Origin: Palleronia sp. THAF1
GTDB taxonomy: Bacteria > Pseudomonadota > Alphaproteobacteria > Rhodobacterales > Rhodobacteraceae
Length of the DNA: 64,000 nucleotides
Reading direction: 5' to 3'
Assembly: GCF_009363795.1 (NCBI RefSeq)
Contig: NZ_CP045420.1
Location: 973,001 to 1,037,000, forward strand
The position numbers and the translations under genes were made by a program. The notes beneath the pieces are model-generated. The model was not told the origin of the DNA. It saw nothing but the letters and a program-made list of their open reading frames with translations, and did no database searches. Below, piece after piece: positions 9,595 to 18,425 of this stretch; the stretch's first letter is position 1; the number at the start of each line of letters is the position of its first letter.

Positions 9595-9750
9595 ATGCGC
9601 ACCATGTTCTTCCTGCTGCTCGCCAGTCCCGCCGCCGCCCATACCGGCGCGCACCTACATCCGCACGATGGCGGCTCCTGGGTTGCCGCCGTCATCGCCC
9701 TGTGCGCGACCGGGGTGGCCGCGATGCTGGCTTTTGGGCGCAACCGATGA
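9595..9750 (+). CDS. Small His-rich membrane/periplasmic protein inside the urease operon (51 aa)
   Basis: Unrecognised gene of 51 residues. It has an AGGAGA ribosome-binding site right after the ureA stop and overlaps the ureB start as ATGA (9747-9750), which is strong evidence that it is translated. The N-terminus ([15 protein letters not shown]) looks like a signal peptide with a possible cut after AAA. That would leave a mature end [12 protein letters not shown] with four histidines, followed by one transmembrane helix (about residues 29-47) and a basic tail FGRNR. The histidine pattern recalls the metal-contacting N-termini of HupE/UreJ nickel permeases, so a role in nickel capture near the membrane is a guess from context. 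It is too short for ordinary ORF cut-offs. Confidence 0.8.
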   Translation: MRTMFFLLLASPAAAHTGAHLHPHDGGSWVAAVIALCATGVAAMLAFGRNR

Positions 9751-10052
9751 TCCCCGGAGAGTTGATGCCAGCGGCGGGCGAGATCACGTTGAATGCCGAC
9801 GCCGAGGCTGTGATTCTGATGGTGGCGAATACGGGCGACCGGCCGGTTCAAATTGGGAGCCACTATCACTTTGCCGAGGCCAATCCGGCGCTGGACTTCG
9901 ACCGGGATGCTGCGCGGGGCAAGCGGCTGGATATCGCTGCCGGCACGGCCGTTCGGTTCGAGCCAGGCCAGCGGCGAGAGGTCTCGCTTATCCCCTTTGG
10001 CGGGGCGCGGCGGGTCGTCGGCTTTCGCGGCGATGTCATGGGCGCGCTTTAA
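9747..10052 (+). CDS. ureB: Urease beta subunit
   Basis: Structural subunit of urease; 101 residues from the ATG at 9747, which starts [13 protein letters not shown], the normal UreB N-terminus. An upstream in-frame ATG at 9702 lies inside the preceding small gene and is rejected. Conserved motifs [15 protein letters not shown] and [12 protein letters not shown] are present. The start overlaps the 51-residue gene by 4 bases, indicating coupled translation. It is followed by about 70 bases and a small antifreeze/phasin-like gene before ureC. Confidence 0.97.
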   Translation: MIPGELMPAAGEITLNADAEAVILMVANTGDRPVQIGSHYHFAEANPALDFDRDAARGKRLDIAAGTAVRFEPGQRREVSLIPFGGARRVVGFRGDVMGAL

Positions 10053-10123
10053 CGGAACATTCACCCCGTTCGTCTATTGTGCATCTGCAGCAAGTTGATG
10101 CTGCGCCTGCAAGGATGCCTGCG

Positions 10124-10408
10124 ATGAACGGATACATGACGACCTCTTTCGCCTTTTGGCGCATGATGACAGAGGCGCAGACCGTGATCGCCTATCGGAC
10201 ATTCGGGATGATGGGCCTTTGGGCGGTTTCTCCGTCCGAAAACGATCGAATGGTTTCCGAAAAGATGCCTGCCTTCCTGGCGGCCTCTCAAGCGGCGACG
10301 ATGGCAGCTATGACGGGAAAGTCGCCGGACAAGATCGCGGCGGCTTGGCTGCGCCCCATCGGCGGCAAGACGCGCGCCAATCAAAAGCGTCTATCGAAGA
10401 TGCGCTAG
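10124..10408 (+). CDS. Antifreeze-protein-like / phasin-like small protein of Rhodobacterales
   Basis: About 94 residues, helical and alanine/methionine-rich. The pattern (MMTEAQTVIAYRTFGMMG, then PSENDRMVSEKMPAF, then a basic tail TRANQKRLSKMR) matches small Rhodobacteraceae proteins often labelled antifreeze protein. Those resemble short phasins; real function is unknown. The start could be 10115, 10124 or 10136; the AAGG at 10111-10114 sits best for 10124. It lies between ureB and ureC in the same direction, so it is probably cotranscribed with urease, although it has no known link to nickel enzymes. Confidence 0.7.
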   Translation: MNGYMTTSFAFWRMMTEAQTVIAYRTFGMMGLWAVSPSENDRMVSEKMPAFLAASQAATMAAMTGKSPDKIAAAWLRPIGGKTRANQKRLSKMR

Positions 10409-10511
10409 GCTTTTGCCTCAAATTTGGGCGCCACCCCGCAGGAAAGGCCTCAAACTCTTGTGACCTGCGGCCCCGCGCTCTTTCATGGCGACGAAGCACC
10501 CGAGGATCGCC

Positions 10512-12215
10512 ATGCCCGCCACCATCACACGCCGCGACTATGCCGAGATGTTCGGCCCCACCACCGGCGACCGCGTTCGTCTTGCCGACACCGATCTGGT
10601 GATAGAAGTCGAACGCGACTTCACCACCTACGGCGAAGAGGTGAAGTTCGGCGGCGGCAAGGTCATCCGCGATGGGATGGGGCAATCGCAAGCGACTCGA
10701 GCCGAGGGGGCGGTCGATACCGTCATCACCAACGCGCTGATCGTGGATCATTGGGGGATCGTGAAAGCTGACGTTGGCCTGCGCGATGGCCGGATCGCCA
10801 AGATCGGCAAGGCGGGCAACCCGGATACGCAGTCCGGCGTGGATATCATCGTCGGGCCGGGGACAGAAGTGATCGCCGCCGAGGGCCGCATCCTGACGGC
10901 GGGCGGTTTCGACAGCCACATTCACTGGATTTGCCCTCAGCAGATAGATGACGCGTTGCACTCCGGCGTGACCACGATGCTTGGCGGCGGCACGGGTCCG
11001 GCGCATGGGACGCTCGCCACGACCGCGACGCCGGGGCCGTGGCACATAGGGCGGATGCTGCTGGCGATGGATCAGGTGCCGATGAATGTTGCGCTATCCG
11101 GGAAGGGTAATGCGTCCATGCCCGGCCCGTTGCGCGAGCAGGTGAGTGCGGGAGCCGCCGCGTTGAAACTGCACGAAGACTGGGGCACGACGCCCGCCGC
11201 CATCGACTGCTGCCTGAGGGTCGCAGATGAAATGGACGTGCAGGTGATGATCCACACCGACACGCTGAACGAGAGCGGCTTTGTCGAGTCGACCATCGAC
11301 GCCATCGGTGACCGCACGATCCATGCGTTTCACACCGAAGGCGCGGGCGGCGGCCATGCGCCGGACATCATCCGCATGTGCGGGCTGCCAAACGTGATCC
11401 CATCGTCAACCAACCCCACGCGGCCTTTCACGGTGAACACGCTGGAAGAGCATCTGGATATGCTGATGGTCTGCCATCATCTATCGAAGTCGATCCCGGA
11501 GGACATCGCCTTCGCCGAATCCCGCATTCGTCGTGAGACCATCGCCGCCGAAGATATCCTGCACGACATGGGCGCGTTCTCGATCATTGCCTCCGACTCC
11601 CAAGCCATGGGTCGGGTGGGTGAGGTTCTGATCCGCACGTGGCAAACTGCCGACAAGATGAAGAAGCAGCGCGGGCGGTTGGCCGAGGAAACAGGCGACA
11701 ACGACAACCTGCGCGTTCGCCGCTACATCGCCAAATACACGATCAATCCCGCGATCGCGCATGGGATATCCAAACACATCGGGTCGATCGAGGAAGGCAA
11801 ACGCGCCGATCTGTGCCTGTGGAACCCGGCGTTTTTCGGCGTGAAGCCTGAAATGGTGCTGCTGGGCGGCATGATCGCAGTTGCGCAGATGGGTGATCCG
11901 AATGCCTCTATCCCCACGCCGCAACCAGTCTATTCGCGGCCGATGTTCGGCGCGATGGGACAAGCGGTCGAACGCTCTGCCGTCACATTCGTGTCGGGTG
12001 CCGGGGTCGAAAACGCGCAGGCGCTGGGTCTGCGCAAAGAGATCGCCGCGGTGCAGAACACCCGTGGGATCGGCAAGCACGATATGGTTCTGAACGACGC
12101 GCTGCCGGTGGTCGAGGTGAACCCCGAAACCTACGAAGTCAGGGCGGATGGGGAACTTCTGACCTGCGAACCGGCGGAGGTTTTGCCGATGGCCCAGCGT
12201 TATTTCCTGTTTTGA
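10512..12215 (+). CDS. ureC: Urease alpha (catalytic) subunit
   Basis: Nickel-containing catalytic subunit, 567 residues. The start at 10512 gives the standard N-terminus [16 protein letters not shown] and has a GAGGA site 6 bases upstream; a longer frame from 10485 is unlikely. Visible nickel ligands and active-site residues: H136 and H138 in DSHIHWI, the carbamylated lysine K219 in ALKLHEDWG, the [13 protein letters not shown] active-site motif, and [21 protein letters not shown]. All are intact, so the enzyme should be functional. It needs UreD, E, F and G, all encoded in this operon. Confidence 0.98.
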   Translation: MPATITRRDYAEMFGPTTGDRVRLADTDLVIEVERDFTTYGEEVKFGGGKVIRDGMGQSQATRAEGAVDTVITNALIVDHWGIVKADVGLRDGRIAKIGKAGNPDTQSGVDIIVGPGTEVIAAEGRILTAGGFDSHIHWICPQQIDDALHSGVTTMLGGGTGPAHGTLATTATPGPWHIGRMLLAMDQVPMNVALSGKGNASMPGPLREQVSAGAAALKLHEDWGTTPAAIDCCLRVADEMDVQVMIHTDTLNESGFVESTIDAIGDRTIHAFHTEGAGGGHAPDIIRMCGLPNVIPSSTNPTRPFTVNTLEEHLDMLMVCHHLSKSIPEDIAFAESRIRRETIAAEDILHDMGAFSIIASDSQAMGRVGEVLIRTWQTADKMKKQRGRLAEETGDNDNLRVRRYIAKYTINPAIAHGISKHIGSIEEGKRADLCLWNPAFFGVKPEMVLLGGMIAVAQMGDPNASIPTPQPVYSRPMFGAMGQAVERSAVTFVSGAGVENAQALGLRKEIAAVQNTRGIGKHDMVLNDALPVVEVNPETYEVRADGELLTCEPAEVLPMAQRYFLF

Positions 12216-12326
12216 GAGGGTTGCAGATTATGCAAGGCGGGGTTCCGGTGATGTCTGTAGTGCTGCGATGCAGCGAAGCTTACCTTCCGTGTCAAGGGAA
12301 GAGACCAGACACCCAAAGGACACGAC

Positions 12327-12548
12327 ATGGCTTCGATTTCAGACTTCTTTCACACCCCGCAACGCGGCTCTGGCGTGCGTCGCTTTTTCACCGGCTTGGG
12401 CAATGGCATGGCCGCCTACATGGAGCGCAATGCCCGAACCGATCAAATTCGATTCTACCAACAGATGAGCGACGCGGATCTTGCCGCCCGTGGCATGCAG
12501 CGCGAAGATATCGTGCGCCACGTCTATCGCGACCGTTTCTTCCTGTAA
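12327..12548 (+). CDS. DUF1127-like small protein
   Basis: 73 residues, conserved style: a basic aromatic N-terminal half (RRFFTGLGNGMAAYMERNAR) and a C-terminal half LAARGMQREDIVRHVYRDRF that matches the end of DUF1127/YjiS-type small proteins of alphaproteobacteria. Members of that family affect RNA maturation and phosphate or carbon regulation in some species (family knowledge); nothing here points to a specific role. An AAAGGA ribosome-binding site precedes the ATG. It sits between ureC and ureE in the same direction, another non-urease gene within the operon. Confidence 0.72.
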   Translation: MASISDFFHTPQRGSGVRRFFTGLGNGMAAYMERNARTDQIRFYQQMSDADLAARGMQREDIVRHVYRDRFFL

Positions 12549-12564
12549 CGCAGGGATGCCCGGC

Positions 12565-13038
12565 ATGACCGGGCCGGTGCCGCGCGCGACGCGGATCGTT
12601 CAAGGGACCGGCGCAGACAGCGTAACGCTGGACTACGCCGGTCGCTTCTTGCGCCGCAAACGACTTGTGAGTGACGGCGGGCGGGCGTTCGTGGTGGACC
12701 TGCCGCACACGGTCTCGCTGGATGACGGTGACGCCTTTGCGCTCGAAAACGACACGCTAATCGCGGTGCGCTGCGCCGAAGAGGCGTTGCTTCGTATTTC
12801 GGGTGATCTGGCTCGCGCCGCGTGGCACATCGGCAATCGCCATGCGCCATGCCAGATGACCAGCGATCACCTGTTGATCCAACGCGATCCGATCATCGAA
12901 GATATGCTGACGCGGCTGGGCTTGACGGTCGCGCACGTCACCGCTCCGTTCCGACCAGAGCGCGGGGCCTACGGGCACGGTCGCACCCACGGTCACGACC
13001 ATTCCCACGCTCACAGCCACGACCATACCCATGGATGA
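12565..13038 (+). CDS. ureE: Urease accessory protein UreE (nickel metallochaperone)
   Basis: Delivers nickel to UreG and the urease complex; 157 residues from the ATG at 12565. An ATG at 12556 directly abuts the GCAGGG ribosome-binding site, so the second ATG is preferred. The middle contains the conserved nickel-site region AWHIGNRHAPCQM. The C-terminal tail is strongly His-rich (GHGRTHGHDHSHAHSHDH), typical of UreE forms that store several nickel ions. Its last 8 bases overlap ureF. Confidence 0.95.
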   Translation: MTGPVPRATRIVQGTGADSVTLDYAGRFLRRKRLVSDGGRAFVVDLPHTVSLDDGDAFALENDTLIAVRCAEEALLRISGDLARAAWHIGNRHAPCQMTSDHLLIQRDPIIEDMLTRLGLTVAHVTAPFRPERGAYGHGRTHGHDHSHAHSHDHTHG

Positions 13039-13654
13039 TGTCCTGACACTGGCGCAGTGGCTGTCGCCCGCCTATCCGGTCGGCGCGTTCGCCTACGCGC
13101 ACGGGTTGGAACAGGCGGTCGCGGATGGTTTTGTCTCCGACGCCGCGACTTTGGAAGCTTGGCTGCGCGACGTGCTCGAACACGGCGGTGGCTGGTCCGA
13201 TGCCGTTCTGTTGGCCGCCGCGTGGCGCGGGGATGCGCAGGCCTACGAAGTCGCACGCGCATTCGCATCCGGCGAGGGCCGCTTGATCGAAACGCTGGAG
13301 CAGGGCACCGCCTTCGCCCGCGTCACCGGCGCGGTCTGGGGCACGGATGATGCGCAGCTACCGATGCCGGTCGCCCTAGGCCAAGCGGCGGCAGCACGGG
13401 CGATCCCGCTCGATCTGACGCTGGCGATGTATCTGCAATCCATGCTGACGAACCTGGTCTCAGCTGCCCAGCGCCTTGCGCCCGTCGGCCAAACAGAGGC
13501 GCAGGGCATCGTGCGGCGACTTACATCGGTGGCCCGCGACGTGGCCGAACGCGCTGAGGACAGCACGCTAGAGGATCTGTCCTCTGTCGCGTGGCTTTCC
13601 GATATCGCCGCGATGCGCCATGAGATGAAATCGGTAAAGGTCTTTCGCACATGA
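13031..13654 (+). CDS. ureF: Urease accessory protein UreF
   Basis: Helical accessory protein, 207 residues, which with UreD forms the platform for UreG during nickel insertion. It begins with the diagnostic [21 protein letters not shown] and ends with the conserved [13 protein letters not shown]. The start is within the ureE tail and its stop overlaps ureG as ATGA (13651-13654). It appears complete. Confidence 0.95.
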   Translation: MDDVLTLAQWLSPAYPVGAFAYAHGLEQAVADGFVSDAATLEAWLRDVLEHGGGWSDAVLLAAAWRGDAQAYEVARAFASGEGRLIETLEQGTAFARVTGAVWGTDDAQLPMPVALGQAAAARAIPLDLTLAMYLQSMLTNLVSAAQRLAPVGQTEAQGIVRRLTSVARDVAERAEDSTLEDLSSVAWLSDIAAMRHEMKSVKVFRT

Positions 13655-14259
13655 GCACCAATGGCCCCCTGCGCATAGGCATCGGCGGACCCGTCGGTGC
13701 GGGCAAGACGACGCTGACCGCCGGATTGGCCCGCCACTGGCATCCCGCGCGCTCGATTGCCGTCATCACCAACGATATCTACACACAGGAAGACGCCGAG
13801 GCGCTGATGCGGATGCAGGTGTTGCCGGGCGATCGCGTAGAGGGCGTGCAGACGGGTGGCTGCCCGCACACCGCGATCCGTGAAGATGCCTCGATCAACC
13901 TGGCCGCTGTGGACCGGATGAGCCGCGCGCATCCGGATTTGGAGGCCGTGCTGATCGAATCCGGCGGCGACAACCTGTCGGCTACCTTCAGTCCTGAACT
14001 GGCGGATGTGACCGTCTATGTGATCGACGTGGCCGCCGGAGAGGAAATCCCGCGCAAGGGTGGCCCGGCGATCACCCGGTCGGACATTCTGGTCATCAAC
14101 AAGACCGACCTGGCGCCCCACGTCGGCGCCTCGCTAGAGGTCATGGCCCGCGACGCCGCCCGGATGCGCGGCGACCTGCCGGTGATCTTCGCGCAGCTCA
14201 AGCACCGTGAGGGTGTCGCACAGGTGGCCGCGCTGCTGGAGGAGCTGGGCGGCCTCTGA
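13651..14259 (+). CDS. ureG: Urease accessory GTPase UreG
   Basis: SIMIBI-class GTPase that powers nickel transfer into urease; 202 residues. Motifs: P-loop [13 protein letters not shown], nickel-site [13 protein letters not shown] (CPH motif), Walker B region [18 protein letters not shown], and base recognition [14 protein letters not shown]. It is the last urease gene; the next gene, deoC, starts 49 bases later and has another theme. No urea ABC transporter of clear identity is adjacent. Confidence 0.97.
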   Translation: MSTNGPLRIGIGGPVGAGKTTLTAGLARHWHPARSIAVITNDIYTQEDAEALMRMQVLPGDRVEGVQTGGCPHTAIREDASINLAAVDRMSRAHPDLEAVLIESGGDNLSATFSPELADVTVYVIDVAAGEEIPRKGGPAITRSDILVINKTDLAPHVGASLEVMARDAARMRGDLPVIFAQLKHREGVAQVAALLEELGGL

Positions 14260-14308
14260 CCTTGCGTCGCTGGTGGACAGTCGCGCCGGGATAACGCAGC
14301 ATCGGCCC

Positions 14309-15277
14309 ATGTCAGACGCATCTCATTTCCACGTCCGCAATGCCGGGACTGCCTTCGATCCCGCCATGTGGGAGGGCGTGTCGGTCAATCGATCCGCCGC
14401 CGAACGCCGCGCCGCTGATTTCGGCACGCGCCGCTCGGTAAAGAAGCTGCACCAGGCCGCTTGGCTGGTGAACGCGATCCGGTTGACCGACCTGACGACA
14501 TTGGCGGGCGACGACACGGCGGCGCGGGTGCGAAGGCTGTGCGCCAAGGCGCGCCAACCGCTGTCGCCGCAGGTGATCGACGCGCTGGGCTTGGGCGATA
14601 TGGATCTGCGCACAGGGGCCGTTTGCGTCTACCCCACGATGGTGCCGCACGCGGTGGCGGCGCTCGACGGCTCCGGTATCCCGGTCGCGTCGGTCGCGAC
14701 GGGCTTCCCCGCAGGCCTTATGCCCTTGCATCTGCGACTGGCCGAAATCGAATGGGCCGTCGAGCAAGGTGCCACGGAAATCGACATCGTGATCACCCGC
14801 GAACACGCGCTGACCGGCAATTGGCAGGCCCTGTATGATGAGGTGAAGGCCATGCGCGCGGCCTGCGGTGACGCGCATCTGAAAGCGATCCTCGCGACCG
14901 GAGAGTTGGGGCGGCTAACGAATGTCTACGCCGCGTCGATGGTCGCGATGCAGGCAGGCGCGGACTTCATCAAGACCTCGACCGGCAAGGAATCGGTGAA
15001 TGCAACACTTCCGGTGTCGCTGACCATGGTGCGGGCGCTGCGCGACTATGGTGCGGCCACCGGCGCGCGGGTCGGTTTCAAACCAGCGGGTGGGATCAGC
15101 ACTGCGAAAGCCTGCATCCAGTGGCAGGTTCTGATGAAGGAAGAGCTTGGCCGCGACTGGCTGGAGCCGGATCTGTTCCGCTTTGGTGCCTCCTCGCTAT
15201 TGGGTGACATCGAACGCCAGCTCGACCACCACCTGACCGGGCGCTACGCCGCCGCCCACCGCCATGCCACGTCGTGA
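14309..15277 (+). CDS. deoC: Deoxyribose-phosphate aldolase
   Basis: Cleaves 2-deoxyribose-5-phosphate into glyceraldehyde-3-phosphate and acetaldehyde in deoxynucleoside catabolism; 322 residues, the long DeoC form with an N-terminal extension. The Schiff-base lysine is K222 in ADFIKTSTGK; other active-site elements are AVCVYP and VGFKPAGGI. The start at 14309 (MSDASHFHV) is chosen over an upstream frame inside ureG; no clear ribosome-binding site is visible. It is followed after 7 bases by an aldehyde dehydrogenase that could use the acetaldehyde product. Confidence 0.94.
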   Translation: MSDASHFHVRNAGTAFDPAMWEGVSVNRSAAERRAADFGTRRSVKKLHQAAWLVNAIRLTDLTTLAGDDTAARVRRLCAKARQPLSPQVIDALGLGDMDLRTGAVCVYPTMVPHAVAALDGSGIPVASVATGFPAGLMPLHLRLAEIEWAVEQGATEIDIVITREHALTGNWQALYDEVKAMRAACGDAHLKAILATGELGRLTNVYAASMVAMQAGADFIKTSTGKESVNATLPVSLTMVRALRDYGAATGARVGFKPAGGISTAKACIQWQVLMKEELGRDWLEPDLFRFGASSLLGDIERQLDHHLTGRYAAAHRHATS

Positions 15278-15284
15278 GGGGCAC

Positions 15285-17612
15285 ATGCAGATTTCGGATA
15301 TTCTAGCCACCATGGACTATGGAACCGCCCCCGAGGACAGCACGATCGCCGTGAACTGGCTGGCCGGTCATGCGGACGGGTTTGGCCATTTCATCGACGG
15401 TGCGTTCACCGCGCCGGATGCGCTGTTCGAGGTGTCGAACCCCGCAACGGGCAAGGTGATCGCGCAGGTCTCGCAGGGCACGCAGGCCGATGTGGACAAG
15501 GCCGTCGCTGCTGCGCGCAAGGCGCAGAAAGGCTGGGCCGCGCTGTCGGGGCACGAGCGCGCGCGTCACCTTTTTGCGCTGGCCCGCCACGTCCAGCAGC
15601 ACGCGCGACTGCTGGCGGTGCTGGAAACGATGGACAACGGCAAACCCATCCGCGAAAGCCGCGACATCGACGTGCCGCTGGTCGCGCGGCATTTCTATCA
15701 CCACGCGGGCTGGGCCGAACTGGCCGAGGATGAGTTGCCGGGCACCCAACCTTGGGGTGTCTGCGGGCAGGTCATCCCGTGGAATTTCCCGCTTTTGATG
15801 CTGGCCTGGAAGGTCGCGCCTGCCTTGGCAGCGGGGAACACGGTGGTGCTGAAGCCTGCCGAATACACCCCGCTGACCGCGCTGGCCTTCGCCGAAATCG
15901 CCGCCGAATGCGGGTTGCCGAAGGGCGTATTGAACATCGTCACCGGCGATGGCGACACCGGGGCCGCGCTGGTCGGGCATGAGAGCGTGGACAAGGTGGC
16001 CTTCACCGGCTCGACCGAGGTAGGAAAGACCATCCGTCGCCAGACCGCGGGGTCCGGCAAGGGGCTGACGCTGGAGCTGGGCGGCAAGTCGCCCTTCATG
16101 GTGTTCGAGGACGCCGATCTGGACGCCGCCGTCGAAGGCGTCGTCGATGCCATCTGGTTCAACCAGGGGCAGGTCTGCTGTGCAGGCGCGCGCGTGCTCG
16201 TGGCAGAGGCGGTGCATGACCGCTTCGTTGCGCTTTTGCAGGCGCGGATGGAAAAGCTGGTCGTCGGTGATCCACTGGACAAGAACACTGATATGGGCGC
16301 CATCGTGCATCCGTCGCAGCTGGATCGTATCCGCGCGTTGATGGCGCAGGGCGAGGCAGAGAATGTACGATATGTGCAAGGAACTGCGCCCGAGGGGTGC
16401 TTCTACCCCCCGACGATTGCCTTGGATGTGCAACCGGCGAGCGTTCTGTCCATAGAAGAGATCTTTGGCCCCGTCGTCACCATCACGCCGTTCCGCACAC
16501 CCGACGATGGCGTCGCGCTGGCGAACAACACCCGCTACGGGCTGGCGGCCTCTGTCTGGTCCGAAAACGTGAACCTGACGATGGATTTGGCGTCCCAGAT
16601 CAAGGCCGGGATCGTCTGGATCAACTGCACGAACGTGTTCGACGCGGGCGCGGGCTTCGGTGGCTACCGCGAAAGCGGGTTCGGTCGGGAAGGCGGGCGC
16701 GAGGGGATGATGGCCTATCGGCGCACGCCCGCGCGCAGCGGCAAAGCCAGCAACCTGCCGCAGATCGACGCGACACCGGGCGAGGCTTCGGGTGCCGCCA
16801 TCGACCGCACCGCCAAGTTGTATATCGGTGGCAAACAGGCGCGGCCCGACAGCGGCTACGTGTATCAAGTGCCCGGCGGGCTGGCCGGTTTGGGCAACCG
16901 CAAGGACATCCGCAACGCGGTGGAAGCGGCCTCGAAAGCCAGCGGATGGGGCGGTGCTACGGGCCATAACCGCGCGCAGGTGCTGTATTATCTGGGTGAG
17001 AACCTGTCGGCCCGCTCGGATGAGTTCGCCGCGCGCCTTCAGAAATCCGGCACGTCCAAGAAGGCCGCCGAGGCAGAGGTTCAGACCGCCATCCGGCGCT
17101 GCTTCTGGTATGCCGCTCAGGCCGACAAGTTCGACGGCGCGGTCCACGCCACCAAGCCGGCCCATGTGACGCTGGCCATGCATGAGCCGCTTGGCGTCAT
17201 GGGGCTGGTCTGCCCGACGGATGCGCCTTTGGCTGGCCTGATCTCGATGGTGTTGCCTGCCATTGCGATGGGCAATCGCGTTGTCGCGGTCGCGTCGCAG
17301 GTCGCACCCTTGGCCGCGACGGACTTCTATCAGGTGTTGGAAACCAGCGATGTGCCGGGCGGCGTGGTGAATATCGTGACAGGCCCGCGTGATGAATTGG
17401 CGAAGACGCTGGCGGGCCATGATGGGGTCGACGGCATGTGGTACGTCGGCGGCGCCAGCGCGATGGTAGAGTCTGAGAGCGCGGGCAACCTGAAACAGAC
17501 GTGGATCGAGGGTGACGGCGCGCGTGACTGGGCCGGGCCGGAGGGGCAGGGACGTGACTTCCTGCACCGCGCAACGCAGGTGAAGAACATCTGGGCGCCC
17601 TACGGCGCTTAG
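15285..17612 (+). CDS. ALDH16-type aldehyde dehydrogenase with C-terminal second ALDH-like domain
   Basis: 775 residues, against about 480-500 for ordinary aldehyde dehydrogenases. The N-terminal domain is a complete ALDH: PWNFPLLM, GSTEVGK, the general base in ELGGKSP, and the catalytic C298 in NQGQVCCAGAR. From about residue 505 a second ALDH-like region begins (AKLYIGGKQARPDSG, later MGLVCPTDAPLAGLIS). It lacks a recognisable catalytic cysteine motif, as in the ALDH16 family, whose bacterial structure is known from a Loktanella enzyme. The start at 15285 follows a GTGAGGGG site formed by the deoC end. The physiological substrate of ALDH16 is not established; the deoC neighbour suggests acetaldehyde. 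Confidence 0.9.
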   Translation: MQISDILATMDYGTAPEDSTIAVNWLAGHADGFGHFIDGAFTAPDALFEVSNPATGKVIAQVSQGTQADVDKAVAAARKAQKGWAALSGHERARHLFALARHVQQHARLLAVLETMDNGKPIRESRDIDVPLVARHFYHHAGWAELAEDELPGTQPWGVCGQVIPWNFPLLMLAWKVAPALAAGNTVVLKPAEYTPLTALAFAEIAAECGLPKGVLNIVTGDGDTGAALVGHESVDKVAFTGSTEVGKTIRRQTAGSGKGLTLELGGKSPFMVFEDADLDAAVEGVVDAIWFNQGQVCCAGARVLVAEAVHDRFVALLQARMEKLVVGDPLDKNTDMGAIVHPSQLDRIRALMAQGEAENVRYVQGTAPEGCFYPPTIALDVQPASVLSIEEIFGPVVTITPFRTPDDGVALANNTRYGLAASVWSENVNLTMDLASQIKAGIVWINCTNVFDAGAGFGGYRESGFGREGGREGMMAYRRTPARSGKASNLPQIDATPGEASGAAIDRTAKLYIGGKQARPDSGYVYQVPGGLAGLGNRKDIRNAVEAASKASGWGGATGHNRAQVLYYLGENLSARSDEFAARLQKSGTSKKAAEAEVQTAIRRCFWYAAQADKFDGAVHATKPAHVTLAMHEPLGVMGLVCPTDAPLAGLISMVLPAIAMGNRVVAVASQVAPLAATDFYQVLETSDVPGGVVNIVTGPRDELAKTLAGHDGVDGMWYVGGASAMVESESAGNLKQTWIEGDGARDWAGPEGQGRDFLHRATQVKNIWAPYGA

Positions 17613-17621
17613 CGGTCGCGG

Positions 17622-17924
17622 CTAGGCGCAGAACACGTCGTACAGCGCGCGCATCAGGGCCACGGTATCGGGGTCGTCGATGCGGTAGTGAATCGTCTGT
17701 CGCTCTCGTCTGGTTGCGACCATCCCGGCTGTGCGCAACTTGGCCAGATGCTGCGACAAAGCGGATTGCGATAGATCGAGTGCTGCGCACAAAGCACCGA
17801 CCGATTGTTCGCCCTCGGCCAGTTTACACAGGATCATCAGCCGGTTGGGGTTCGCCAACAGCGCCAGCCGCTGCGCGACGTTATCGGCCTTGTCCGCGAT
17901 CTCTGTGGCATCCATTGTATCCAT
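17622..17924 (-). CDS. ArsR-family repressor with SqrR/BigR-like cysteine spacing
   Basis: Winged-helix regulator of 100 residues with recognition helix QSALSQHLAKLRTAG. It contains C33 (in ILCKLAEGE), C46 and C99 (DVFCA). C33 and C99 are 66 residues apart, the same spacing as the two sensing cysteines of Rhodobacter SqrR (C41/C107) and BigR (C42/C108), which detect persulfides by forming a tetrasulfide link. A persulfide-sensing role is therefore likely, by analogy. It is divergently transcribed from two YeeE/YedE sulfur transporter genes, and an AT-rich dyad lies between them. A second ATG at 17915 is an alternative start. Confidence 0.88.
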   Translation of the reverse strand: MDTMDATEIADKADNVAQRLALLANPNRLMILCKLAEGEQSVGALCAALDLSQSALSQHLAKLRTAGMVATRRERQTIHYRIDDPDTVALMRALYDVFCA

Positions 17925-17937
17925 CGCCCATTGCTAA

Positions 17938-17953
17938 ATTAGAAATTACTAAT
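17938..17953. promoter_or_regulatory. Probable ArsR-family operator (ATTAG-N6-CTAAT)
   Basis: A perfect 5-base inverted repeat, ATTAG and CTAAT with a 6-base spacer AAATTA, in the 63-base gap between the ArsR gene and the YeeE gene. It lies in one of the most AT-rich patches of this GC-rich window. It starts 14 bases from the repressor start and 35 bases before the transporter start, so one bound dimer could control both directions. The match to a repressor site is by position and symmetry, not by a known consensus. Confidence 0.6.
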
Positions 17954-17987
17954 ATAGATACCGCACGCATCAGGCAAGGAGCGACCG

Positions 17988-18416
17988 ATGGATCTTGGAA
18001 CCGTAACACCCTTCACACCGTGGGCCTCGTTGTTCGGCGGCATCCTGATCGGACTGTCGGCGGTCATGGTCATGGCGCTGTTCGGCCGAATCGCGGGGAT
18101 CGTTGGGATCACCGGTGGCGTGATGGGGCGGGCTGACGACAGCGACTGGCGCTGGGCCTTTTTGGCCGGTCTGATCGTGGCCCCCTTGGTCTACGCGCTG
18201 GTGGCCGGCTGGCCGCCGCAGACAGTGCCATCATCGCTGCCGGCAATGGGTATCGCGGGGCTCTTGGTGGGCGTGGGTACCGCGCTGGGATCGGGCTGCA
18301 CCTCTGGCCACGGGGTCTGTGGATTGGCGCGCCTGTCAGGGCGGTCATTGGTGGCTGTCGTGACCTTCATGGCCTTCGCAGTCGCGACGGTCTTCGTTCT
18401 GCGGCATGTGGTCTAG
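17988..18416 (+). CDS. YeeE/YedE-family sulfur-compound transporter, first half (PmpA-like)
   Basis: Membrane protein of 142 residues with about four helices and the family motif GSGCTSGHGVCGLARLS near residues 102-118, whose cysteines pass thiosulfate or related sulfur species in YeeE proteins. The second half is the next gene, so the two 140-residue proteins together match one YeeE. An AAGGAG ribosome-binding site precedes the ATG. Its place opposite a thiol-type ArsR repressor suggests sulfide or persulfide induction, as in bigR-type operons, but no persulfide dioxygenase gene is adjacent. Confidence 0.88.
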   Translation: MDLGTVTPFTPWASLFGGILIGLSAVMVMALFGRIAGIVGITGGVMGRADDSDWRWAFLAGLIVAPLVYALVAGWPPQTVPSSLPAMGIAGLLVGVGTALGSGCTSGHGVCGLARLSGRSLVAVVTFMAFAVATVFVLRHVV

Positions 18417-18425
18417 GAGGTGAAG

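Noticed and set aside
15303-17567. Antisense open frame of 754 codons opposite the ALDH16 gene
   Set aside because: Shadow frame caused by high GC in third codon positions. The composition is Arg/His/Gly-rich with no recognisable domain, while the plus strand encodes a complete enzyme.
18420-18425. GTG start for the second YeeE-type gene
   Set aside because: The GTG begins inside the AGGAGG ribosome-binding site that serves the ATG at 18426.
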